Shown here: piece by piece, positions 1 through 6,926 of the stretch
Numbering within the stretch: position 1 is the first letter of the stretch
How the letters are laid out: each line of letters opens with the position of its first letter
Assembly: GCA_947646015.1 (NCBI GenBank)
Contig: CANSEY010000001.1
Location: 372,001 to 436,000, forward strand
DNA length: 64,000 nucleotides
Source: an uncultured Bacteroides sp.
Lineage (GTDB): Bacteria > Bacteroidota > Bacteroidia > Bacteroidales > Bacteroidaceae
Reading direction: 5' to 3'
The notes under the pieces: generated by a model
Seen by the model: the letters and a program-made list of their open reading frames with translations, nothing else
Database searches by the model: none
Told to the model about the DNA's origin: nothing
Translations under genes and position numbers: made by a program

Positions 1-420
1 TTTTATCCGAATATTAGATTTTTCATAATCAATCATTCCTAATATATTATTTTGAATATAGGTAAAGTCATAATGTAGAGCGTAATAGTTGGCATCTACC
101 TTATTCCTTTTTTTAGGCATATAAACATCTACATTAAAAAACCGATGTTCGGGTAAAGAACAAAGTTCTATGATGTTTTTGACCTTTTCGGATATACACA
201 AATGCTCTATCGGACTGAAAATAAAATCATTCAGCCTATTAAATTCCACATCATCATAAATCCTAATTTCAAGATTTAAGTCGGGAATTTGTTCAGGATA
301 TGCACCGTTTTCTTTAATATATTCTCTCAAAGAGAATTTTGGTTGCTTTTTCCAATAGTTCTTTGTAAACTCCGCAGAACTTGTGTCCTCTACTTCTAAT
401 ACATAGTATCCTTTGTTCAT
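1..420 (-). CDS. Imm11-like (DUF1629) immunity protein, C-terminus outside window
   Basis: A reading frame starts at ATG 420 on the minus strand and stays open to the window edge (140 codons). It begins MNKGYYVLEVED and later reads SEKVKNIIEL and MIDYEKSNI. This resembles the Imm11/DUF1629 layout: a YYVLE-type start, a 'SEKVKNIL' segment, then an 'IDxExS' segment. That family is found as immunity proteins in polymorphic-toxin and T6SS defence gene arrays. There is no signal peptide, so the protein should be cytoplasmic. It lies 74 bp downstream of a tyrosine recombinase on the same strand, and the gene is clearly AT-rich compared with the core genes further right. The family call rests on pattern similarity of the visible part only. 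The toxin it would neutralise cannot be told from the sequence. Confidence 0.55.
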   Translation of the reverse strand, partial: MNKGYYVLEVEDTSSAEFTKNYWKKQPKFSLREYIKENGAYPEQIPDLNLEIRIYDDVEFNRLNDFIFSPIEHLCISEKVKNIIELCSLPEHRFFNVDVYMPKKRNKVDANYYALHYDFTYIQNNILGMIDYEKSNIRIK

Positions 421-452
421 AGACTTTCTGTTTTTGCTAATGTATTCAATAA

Positions 453-495
453 CCACACCTTATGGTGTAGTTCCTAATCTCTAATATCCACACCT
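453..495. repeat. Repeated CCACACCT boxes and small hairpin between recombinase and immunity gene
   Basis: The 74-bp gap between the recombinase stop and the immunity-gene start contains CCACACCT twice (453-460 and 488-495, 35 bp apart). The first copy forms a small hairpin, ACACC-TTAT-GGTGT (455-468). Conserved intergenic sequence is reported for recombinase-associated immunity clusters. Whether this is a recombination site, a terminator or chance cannot be decided from one gap. Confidence 0.3.
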
Positions 496-1598
496 CACGA
501 ATCATCCAGTGTATCAAGTGGATTGGGTATGCTTGATTTATGGGCACTCGTTACATGAAGATATATACTTGTTGTCTTAATGTCATTGTGCCCCAGCAAC
601 TCCTGTATGGTTCTTAGATCAGTACCTTGTTCCAGTAAATGGGTAGCGAAAGAGTGACGGAGCATGTGTACATGTACCCGATGTTTGATACCTGCACGTT
701 CGGCAGCTTCTTTCAGTATTTTCACCAATGCACTTGCCGAATATTGCTCACCGGAAGTATCACCCTCAAACAGCCATTTCTTCGGACGGTACTCTTTGTA
801 ATATGTTCGTAGCTCATTCAATACTTTTTCTGATAACAATGAATAACGGCACTTTTTCCCTTTACCCATTATGCGTACTAACATCCGTTCGCTAATGATG
901 TCTTTCGGGGTAAGGTTCAGCAGTTCGCTTCTTCTTAGTCCGGCAGAATATATCAGCGAAATCATGCAATGATGTTTCAAGTTAGGCAAACAGGAGAGGA
1001 TACGGCTTATCTCATTACGGCTAAGCACTTCGGGCAGTGTCTTGTACTCTTTGGCACGTGTAATTCCGCCGTAATATTGCCGCTTGCCACCTTTTACTTT
1101 CTCGTAGTAGAACTTGATAGCGTTAATGCGCATATTCTGTTGTGACACGGAGATTTTTTTCTCATTTACCAAATAAAGTATATAGTGATTGATGTCCGCC
1201 ACTTTCAGACGGTCAATGTTACGCCCTTTGTGATACTCCATGAAATCACTGAAATAAATCCTGTAAGTCTTGATTGTCGAGGGACTGTAACGCTTCTGTT
1301 CCAGTAATTCCAAATAGCCTTTCGGCAGCACGTATTCACGTTGGGGTTTAGGATGACGAACATATACCCGGCTGTAATCAATATAAGCGTGGGGAGAGTA
1401 ACGAGTGTAGAACTCCGAAAGCCGGAAAGTGGATGCTTGTATGTATGCACTTCCGTTCCCGATTGTTTTAATTCCTTTGTCTTGCGAAAGTAGCAAGGCA
1501 ATAGTCTGATTATCGGCATATTCTATCCGTATATAATCCTGACCGTCTATATTTTGTTTTGTCAGTACGATACTTCCCCGTTGTTTGCTTGCATCCAT
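495..1598 (-). CDS. Tyrosine recombinase/integrase (XerD-like)
   Basis: A 367-residue site-specific recombinase. The C-terminal catalytic domain has every active-site residue of the family: Arg222 (GLRRSEL), Lys246 (GKGKK), His311 and Arg314 (HMLRHSF), His337 (LLGH) and nucleophile Tyr346 (SIYLHV). A SAM-like core-binding domain lies around residues 90-175 (SPSTIKTYRIYFSDF). The first 85 or so residues are an extra N-terminal region of the type seen in Bacteroides integrases. It should cut and rejoin DNA through a 3'-phosphotyrosine link. It sits directly upstream of an Imm11-like gene on the same strand, as in recombinase-associated immunity-gene arrays of gut Bacteroidales, and no conjugation genes are visible nearby. 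A TAnnTTTG promoter box lies upstream at 1649-1656. Confidence 0.93.
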   Translation of the reverse strand: MDASKQRGSIVLTKQNIDGQDYIRIEYADNQTIALLLSQDKGIKTIGNGSAYIQASTFRLSEFYTRYSPHAYIDYSRVYVRHPKPQREYVLPKGYLELLEQKRYSPSTIKTYRIYFSDFMEYHKGRNIDRLKVADINHYILYLVNEKKISVSQQNMRINAIKFYYEKVKGGKRQYYGGITRAKEYKTLPEVLSRNEISRILSCLPNLKHHCMISLIYSAGLRRSELLNLTPKDIISERMLVRIMGKGKKCRYSLLSEKVLNELRTYYKEYRPKKWLFEGDTSGEQYSASALVKILKEAAERAGIKHRVHVHMLRHSFATHLLEQGTDLRTIQELLGHNDIKTTSIYLHVTSAHKSSIPNPLDTLDDS

Positions 1599-1648
1599 GT
1601 AGGGCTTGTTTTATAACATTACAACTCTCATTAATTAAATGATATTGC

Positions 1649-1656
1649 CAAAGTTA
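1649..1656 (-). promoter_or_regulatory. Bacteroides -7 box of the recombinase gene
   Basis: On the minus strand the bases read TAACTTTG, matching the Bacteroides TAnnTTTG -7 consensus, about 50 bp upstream of the recombinase ATG. Confidence 0.5.
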
Positions 1657-1755
1657 TAAAACTATCCCGAATAAAGTAAACGAACGTTTTCTTTTTATCT
1701 TTTTTTTGCACAGACAATTAGGGCAGCAAGGGGAGCAGCGTTCAATGGAGACTGT

Positions 1756-2403
1756 TTAGCGTTTCAACAAGGAGTAAACAGCATGTAAATGTTTGGAGAG
1801 TTTTTCGGTGTTCAGTCCACCTAAAAAAGACATTTCAAAGGATAACCCCATGTAAACCTGCCGGAACATGACTACCGCATCCTCCACATCCACATCCTCT
1901 CTTAGTTCTCCGGTAGCTATGGCACGTTGTATAGCGGTACGCCAGTAAGCATAATCAACTTCTACAAGATTACGGAGTTTTTCTTTTGCATCAGGATCGT
2001 ATTGGAGCAGTTGGAACAGAAAATGAAAATATTGGGCGTGATATGTGAACTTTCCTTGCGCCACCTTTTCCCTGTCTGCACCTATCAGGTTGCCCAGCAT
2101 ATCCATTGTCCGTTGTACGCCACGCACATATTCGTCTATAAATTCCGCAAACGTGCCGTTCGTTTCAGTGAATTTGTTTCGTGGATTTTGCGTGCTGAAC
2201 CAAAACCTGTCCACCACGGCAATGAATAGCTCCTGTTTGTTTTTGTAATATTTGAATATTCCGGCTTTCGACATTCCGAGCATCTTTCCAAGTTCCGCAA
2301 AACTGGCTTTTTCATAGTTCACGGACATAAACAGCTTGAACGCAGCTATCAGTAATTCATCACGGGTAATTTTCATTTTACGGCAGTCTTTTATATTTTC
2401 CAA
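1756..2403 (-). CDS. TetR/AcrR family transcriptional regulator
   Basis: A 215-residue DNA-binding regulator. The N-terminal helix-turn-helix is clear at about residues 34-53 (SFAELGKMLGMSKAGIFKYY), the usual TetR position. The rest is a helical ligand-binding and dimerisation domain with no recognisable ligand signature. An alternative start at Met10 (MKITRDELL, position 2376) would give the more usual TetR N-terminus. The gene stands alone, about 150 bp upstream of the recombinase and on the same strand, with no obvious adjacent efflux or enzyme target. It may act on its own promoter or on genes elsewhere. Confidence 0.9.
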   Translation of the reverse strand: MENIKDCRKMKITRDELLIAAFKLFMSVNYEKASFAELGKMLGMSKAGIFKYYKNKQELFIAVVDRFWFSTQNPRNKFTETNGTFAEFIDEYVRGVQRTMDMLGNLIGADREKVAQGKFTYHAQYFHFLFQLLQYDPDAKEKLRNLVEVDYAYWRTAIQRAIATGELREDVDVEDAVVMFRQVYMGLSFEMSFLGGLNTEKLSKHLHAVYSLLKR

Positions 2404-2457
2404 TCCCGAAAATACTATTTTATTCCCATACAGACCACATTACAAGTAATAGATTAA

Positions 2458-2465
2458 CAAAAATA
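2458..2465 (-). promoter_or_regulatory. Candidate -7 box of the TetR gene
   Basis: The minus strand reads TATTTTTG (TAnnTTTG) about 55 bp upstream of the TetR start codon. Confidence 0.45.
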
Positions 2466-2520
2466 AATTTGCGAACTCTGTTGGCAAATCGAAGCAAGGT
2501 CATTTTGGGACAAGTCATTT

Positions 2521-2575
2521 TTAGGTGCAAGGTGCAAGCATATATTTATATATATAGCTTGCACCTTGCACCTAA
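2521..2575. repeat. Perfect 19-bp inverted repeat around an AT-only spacer
   Basis: The left arm 2521-2539 (TTAGGTGCAAGGTGCAAGC) is matched perfectly by its reverse complement at 2557-2575. The 17-bp spacer is only A and T. Each arm carries a tandem GGTGCAA repeat. There is no T-run on either side, so it is not a typical intrinsic terminator. It sits between the TetR promoter region and a candidate small RNA, at the edge of the accessory segment. It could be a protein-binding palindrome, a recombination site or a cruciform. Confidence 0.8.
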
Positions 2576-2622
2576 GTTGAAATATTAATAATCAAATACT
2601 TGCATAATTCAAAACGAATGCG

Positions 2623-2630
2623 TACTTTTG
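2623..2630 (+). promoter_or_regulatory. Bacteroides -7 box for the candidate small RNA
   Basis: The box reads TACTTTTG (TAnnTTTG) with a TTG-containing -33-like element about 20 bp upstream. Transcription would begin near 2636. Confidence 0.55.
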
Positions 2631-2635
2631 AACCC

Positions 2636-2849
2636 AAGATAAATGGAGACAGACATCTGCCAAAAGCAGACAGAAACCTATAAAAAAGTTAGTATCCAAA
2701 TCGTACCCCCTCAAAAGGGTAAGGATAGATAAAATATTGATATTTAGGACTGTGAACCGGGTGGGTTAAAGACCCAGGCGGATCACTGAGAACAAAAGAA
2801 AAATCAATCAAATCCCTGATAATCAAGCATTATCAGGGATTTCTTTTTT
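2636..2849 (+). ncRNA. Candidate structured small RNA of about 210 nt
   Basis: The stretch is bounded by a TAnnTTTG promoter box and a strong intrinsic terminator, and contains three further hairpins. TCTGC/GCAGA pair around CAAAA (2657-2671). TACCC/GGGTA pair at 2704-2721. An interrupted stem at 2752-2786 pairs GTGA/TCAC, CCG/CGG and TGGGT/ACCCA. The span also holds a 41-codon frame (ATG 2644, stop 2767-2769) starting METDICQKQTE; its stop codon lies in the loop of the last stem. The layered hairpins favour a regulatory RNA, but a small-protein mRNA is possible. I do not recognise the RNA family. Confidence 0.5.
2810..2849 (+). terminator. Intrinsic terminator
   Basis: A perfect 14-bp stem (AAATCCCTGATAAT with its complement), a 5-nt loop, then a T-rich tract. 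It ends the candidate small-RNA transcript. Confidence 0.85.
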
Positions 2850-3000
2850 CTGGTAGGTGGCAGAAAATAGCCGTTTCAAGCATATTATCGGTGGATAAAA
2901 TCAAAATTAAGACTTGCAGCAATCTGATTTTCAAAATATTACAAAAAACAACAACAGTACCTTTTAGGTATTTTCCAATCTCACCGGAACTCTAAACAAA

Positions 3001-3294
3001 TTGCACGAAAATCAACAAAAAGATTTCAGTATCCATAAAGGAAATAGAGAAACTGATCTCCGAAAAGGAAACAGTAGTGGAATATCCTCTTTTCAGTCCG
3101 GACAAATAGCAGTTCTTATAGACGAACTTTACCACAACTTATGTGATAGACCTCAGCCTACGGAGAAAATACCGCAAAGAATAACAAATGTGAAGGAGGA
3201 GTTGAGACAGCCTATTCAAGAACCGGACAATCGGCTACATCTGTATTCCAAAGGAGTAAGTCCGAACTTTCGCTTGAAAGCAGTAGAGAAATGA
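3001..3294 (+). pseudogene. Probable frameshifted remnant of a small Bacteroides gene
   Basis: Two overlapping plus-strand frames look like halves of one protein. One frame reads SIKEIEKLISEKETVVEYP then LFSPDK and stops at about 3110. The other, opened only by a TTG at 3001, continues AVLIDELYHNLCDRPQPTE and so on to a stop near 3294. A single frameshift around 3105-3115 would join them. The 3' end overlaps the convergent AraC gene, and there is no ATG start or promoter. I do not recognise the family. It could also be non-coding DNA with chance open frames. Confidence 0.3.
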
Positions 3295-4223
3295 GCATGA
3301 TATTCATAACCGACACACGCCCCAATCTCCTGTATCGTCTTACTGCTGTCCAATAGATAGCGACAAGCCATCTTCATGCGATACTCAAAGATGTGACCAA
3401 ATACGGTTGTACCAAATACTGTCTTAAATCCTCGCTTAAGCGTACATTCATTGGTACCCACCCGCAATGCCAGCTGGTGAAGTGACGGAGGATTTAGATA
3501 TTCCTGCTCAATAATGGCCCTAGCATGATGAATTTTATCACATGTTATCCCGATAGTACATGAGCAATGAAGATAATTTTCTTCTTCCTGCCCGGCCAGA
3601 AAAAGTGAAAGGATCTCCCGTATCTTAGCATCTGCATACATAGATGCCATATTGCCATTGAGTTGTGAAAGTCTGATATCGTGCAACGCTTTATAAACAC
3701 CCGGACCAAACGGACGATTTTTCCGGTACGCCCTGTACAGACCATTACAAAGGACGGTTTCAAAATCTTTACCGCCCAGCAAATCGGGATAGTGTATGGC
3801 AAGTTCACGGAGATAATCATGTGACAGCATGATTTCCATCATATGGAATGGCGTGTTTTTAGGAAAGTGAACACAAGAGTCTACCCCGTCACATTTTAAC
3901 AAATTGGCATCTCCTTTATTCCACTCCTCACTTCGGATTACAGAGTTATAACAACAGGTAGCATGTCCTGCAAAAGTGGCACAAAACCAAACGGCATGAT
4001 AGTCGTCAGCCCGAGTATATATTTTAATAGGTTCTTCACTGGATATATGTTGATCCATAATCGAAAACAACGGAGTAGATATCTCTTCAAATGTCGCTTT
4101 CAAATACGTATTGTCAATCCGGTAGTTATTTTTTTCCGTCCGTTTTCCTTTTACGATGTTCGGCATGGGCCATTCCAACACCATTTCACACAAATCATGT
4201 TTCATTAACCGAGTAACCATCAT
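3216..4223 (-). CDS. AraC family transcriptional regulator (PchR-like context)
   Basis: A 335-residue regulator. The C-terminal double helix-turn-helix of AraC proteins spans about residues 236-327, with SLHQLALRVGTNECTLKRGF as the first HTH and TIQEIGACVGYEYHAHFSTA then FKRKFGLTPLEY as the second. The N-terminal part has no recognisable sugar-binding cupin. It lies divergent from a TonB receptor and a DUF4374 lipoprotein. AraC regulators in this position, such as PchR-type siderophore sensors, usually control the adjacent iron-uptake genes. The divergent -7 boxes are only about 20 bp apart, so one bound regulator could affect both promoters. Start codons at residue 1, 2 or 7 are all possible. 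Confidence 0.88.
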   Translation of the reverse strand: MMVTRLMKHDLCEMVLEWPMPNIVKGKRTEKNNYRIDNTYLKATFEEISTPLFSIMDQHISSEEPIKIYTRADDYHAVWFCATFAGHATCCYNSVIRSEEWNKGDANLLKCDGVDSCVHFPKNTPFHMMEIMLSHDYLRELAIHYPDLLGGKDFETVLCNGLYRAYRKNRPFGPGVYKALHDIRLSQLNGNMASMYADAKIREILSLFLAGQEEENYLHCSCTIGITCDKIHHARAIIEQEYLNPPSLHQLALRVGTNECTLKRGFKTVFGTTVFGHIFEYRMKMACRYLLDSSKTIQEIGACVGYEYHAHFSTAFKRKFGLTPLEYRCSRLSGS

Positions 4224-4283
4224 TATTCCTTTAAGTTAAAGTCAAGTTCCTTTTCGCGTAAGCAGTAAAAGCCGATAAGGCTC

Positions 4284-4320
4284 TACTTTTGTTCCCAATT
4301 GGAGAACTGATACAAAATTA
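4284..4320. promoter_or_regulatory. Divergent promoters for the AraC gene and the TonB receptor operon
   Basis: The plus-strand box TACTTTTG (4284-4291) faces rightward. The minus-strand box TAATTTTG (4313-4320) faces leftward toward the AraC gene. Both match TAnnTTTG. The two promoters overlap, which fits cross-regulation by the AraC protein. Confidence 0.55.
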
Positions 4321-4405
4321 CGATAACCCATACATCGGTACAATCCCCATTAATAGGTAAATTACAGTAAATCATAAACATCAACCCAAAACATAAAAAC
4401 TAAAT

Positions 4406-4564
4406 ATGAAAGTAAATTTATCCGGAGTTCCCGAAACTCTGTTTATCACCTTACGGGTACAGGCTGCCGAAACCGCCAAGCCTAACAGTAGCACCAGGGC
4501 CCCTTATACCATTGAAGTTCGACCGACATTTATCGAAATAAGGAGAGAAAGCCATGAAATATAG
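4406..4564 (+). pseudogene. N-terminal fragment of an LCM/TcmP-type methyltransferase
   Basis: A 52-codon frame (ATG 4406, stop 4562-4564) begins MKVNLSGVPETLFITLRV and continues AAETAKPNSSTRAPYTIEV. This resembles the conserved start of leucine-carboxyl-methyltransferase / TcmP O-methyltransferases (GVPETxLxxLxxRAxESxxP...DPxAVEI). Those enzymes are around 270 residues, so only the first 39 or so remain. The frame then runs into the upstream region of the TonB receptor and overlaps its start by 11 bp. The likely history is an internal deletion that removed the rest of the gene. The remnant may still couple translation to the receptor. Confidence 0.55.
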
Positions 4565-6893
4565 GATACTTGTTTTAACCGCCATCCTGTTTACCGCATG
4601 CAACTTACTTCATGCACAAGTGCAGACAGGAAAATTAAGCGGAGTCATCATAGATGCCAATAATGAAGAAACACTGGTGGGGGCCAATATATACGTAGAG
4701 TCACTGAAAAAAGGGACTTCCACCGATAAGAACGGTGAATTTTCAATAGAAGTCCCTGCGGGACACTATCGAATTGTTATCTCCTATATGGGATATCGTA
4801 CCCGACAAGAAGAGGTCAGAATCTCCGAATTGAAAACCAAGAAGTTAGTGATTCGTCTAGAACCGGAAACTCAGTCGTTGGGTGAAGTTGTCGTCACAGC
4901 CAAAAGCGAAGCCCGCCAACTGCGCGAACAGGCTATGCCCATGTCAGTGATAAGTATGCAACAGTTGCAGGGAACTGTCAGTAATGTTCAGGATGTTCTG
5001 TCGAAAACGGTAGGTGTAACTATCCGCAACACAGGAGGGGTAGGCAGTTCATCCCGTGTTTCCGTACGTGGGTTAGAGGGAAAACGCATCGGCTTTTTCA
5101 TAGACGGTAGCCCGATGAATGACAATTCAGACTTCATCGATATCAATGACATACCTGTAGACATGATCGACCGAATCGAAATCTACAAAGGAGTGGTACC
5201 GGCCAGGTTTGGCGGCTCTTCTGTGGGGGGAGCCGTAAATATTGTCATCAGAGAGTATCCACCTAAATACCTCGATGCCAGTTACAGTATCGAAAGTTTT
5301 AACACACACAAACTTTCGTTAGTAACCAAACGCAACATCGCTACCAAAGGATTAGAATTCGGAGGCGGAGGATTTTATACTTACTCTGACAATAACTACA
5401 AGATGGAATCTCCTTTTGAAGAAGGGCTTATCATTAAGCGCAACCATGACAAATTCAAGAAACTGGCTGTTGCAGGTAGCCTGAAGGCTCGTAAATGGTG
5501 GTTCGATTTGGTAGAGTTCGAACCTGTCTTTATACACACTTTCAAAGAGATACAAGGTATTGAATATAATATTGAGAAAGCCCACACTTACTCAGACGCC
5601 TTCATTTTCGCCAACAAACTGGAAAAAGAAAACTTCCTGACAGAAGGGCTCGATATGGAATCGAATCTGGCCTATGCCTACACGGTATTCCACATGGTGG
5701 ATACCGCTGCTTACCGATACAACTGGGACGGTACGACTTATCCTGCTGTATCCGAATATGGAGGAGAGATAGGCAAATGGGCCTCGAATGCCAGAAACGA
5801 GAAACACACCATCACCCACAAGTTGCATCTGAACTATGTGATCAATAATAATCATTCTATCAACTTGAACTCACTCTTCAGTTTCGCATCCGGACACCCG
5901 AAAGATGACCTGAAAAATAAAGTTGTTGGTTATAAAACCAATTTCAGAAGTACGATGGCAAGCTGGATTGCCGGACTGGGATACGATTTCCGCACCGACA
6001 ATGATATCTTCCTGAATTCGTTCAACGTGAAATATTATATGTATGGTATGAATACTCACATGAGCAGTATCATGTCTTCGGAAGCCGAGAAAGTGGATAT
6101 GTTGAAACGGGATTTTGGCATCAGCAACGCTCTACGCTATAGATTTACTCCGGATTTCATGGGTAAACTCTCGGTAGGATATGACGTACGCCTGCCGGCC
6201 GAAAGCGAACTTTTGGGTGACGGATATACAGTCGCCCCTTCCGGAAACCTGCTTCCTGAACGCAATACAAGCGTAAACCTGGGTTTTCTTTTAGACCGCA
6301 CCGGAAAGGATGCCAGCAACTTACAGGTAGAAGTAAATACCTTCTATGGATATCTTGAGAATATGATCCGGTTTACAGGAGGATATCTCCAGTCTCAATA
6401 TCAAAACTTCGGAAAAATGCGTACCCTTGGAGTTGAAGTAGAGGTCAAGGCGGACTTGACTCATTGGCTTTACGGCTACTGCAACATGACCTACCAGGAC
6501 TTACGGGATGTGCGGAAATTTGAACCGAATACCCATATAACCAACCCGACCAAAGGTAGTCGGATGCCTAACATTCCCTACCTTCTGGCAAATGCCGGAC
6601 TAGAATATCATAAAGAGAATCTGTTCGGAGGCAAGGGACAGAACACCCGTATCTTTACAGACGGTTCTTTTGTTGAAGAATATTTCTACGATTTTGAACA
6701 AAGCCGGTTTCAGGAACGGAGAATTCCACGCACCTTCTCGGCCAATATCGGAATAGAACACAGCTTTATGAACGGACGGTTCATCATTTCGGCACGAATG
6801 AATAATCTGACTGATGCTCGAATGATGTCTGAGTTCAATCGTCCCCTACCCGGACGTAACTGGGGAGTAAGGTTAAGATATGTATTGAAATGA
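4554..6893 (+). CDS. TonB-dependent outer membrane receptor, XusA-like
   Basis: A 779-residue outer-membrane transporter. A signal peptide ends near LLHAQ (residues 17-21). A carboxypeptidase-regulatory-like domain follows at about 27-105 (LSGVIIDANNEETLVGANIY), then a Ton-box-like LGEVVVTAKSE, a plug domain at about 120-235 (VSVRGLEGKRIGFFIDGSPM) and a C-terminal beta-barrel. It is followed 33 bp later by a DUF4374 lipoprotein and preceded by an AraC regulator. In B. thetaiotaomicron a TonB receptor paired with a DUF4374-type lipoprotein (XusA/XusB) captures xenosiderophores, usually with a PepSY membrane reductase (XusC). No PepSY gene is present here. An iron-siderophore substrate is inferred from context. 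Confidence 0.85.
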   Translation: MKYRILVLTAILFTACNLLHAQVQTGKLSGVIIDANNEETLVGANIYVESLKKGTSTDKNGEFSIEVPAGHYRIVISYMGYRTRQEEVRISELKTKKLVIRLEPETQSLGEVVVTAKSEARQLREQAMPMSVISMQQLQGTVSNVQDVLSKTVGVTIRNTGGVGSSSRVSVRGLEGKRIGFFIDGSPMNDNSDFIDINDIPVDMIDRIEIYKGVVPARFGGSSVGGAVNIVIREYPPKYLDASYSIESFNTHKLSLVTKRNIATKGLEFGGGGFYTYSDNNYKMESPFEEGLIIKRNHDKFKKLAVAGSLKARKWWFDLVEFEPVFIHTFKEIQGIEYNIEKAHTYSDAFIFANKLEKENFLTEGLDMESNLAYAYTVFHMVDTAAYRYNWDGTTYPAVSEYGGEIGKWASNARNEKHTITHKLHLNYVINNNHSINLNSLFSFASGHPKDDLKNKVVGYKTNFRSTMASWIAGLGYDFRTDNDIFLNSFNVKYYMYGMNTHMSSIMSSEAEKVDMLKRDFGISNALRYRFTPDFMGKLSVGYDVRLPAESELLGDGYTVAPSGNLLPERNTSVNLGFLLDRTGKDASNLQVEVNTFYGYLENMIRFTGGYLQSQYQNFGKMRTLGVEVEVKADLTHWLYGYCNMTYQDLRDVRKFEPNTHITNPTKGSRMPNIPYLLANAGLEYHKENLFGGKGQNTRIFTDGSFVEEYFYDFEQSRFQERRIPRTFSANIGIEHSFMNGRFIISARMNNLTDARMMSEFNRPLPGRNWGVRLRYVLK

Positions 6894-6926
6894 AACAAGA
6901 TTATTTATTTTAAAAACCCAAAAACT

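Noticed and set aside
1205-1519. 104-codon frame inside the recombinase on the same strand
   Set aside because: An out-of-frame reading of the recombinase gene without independent support.
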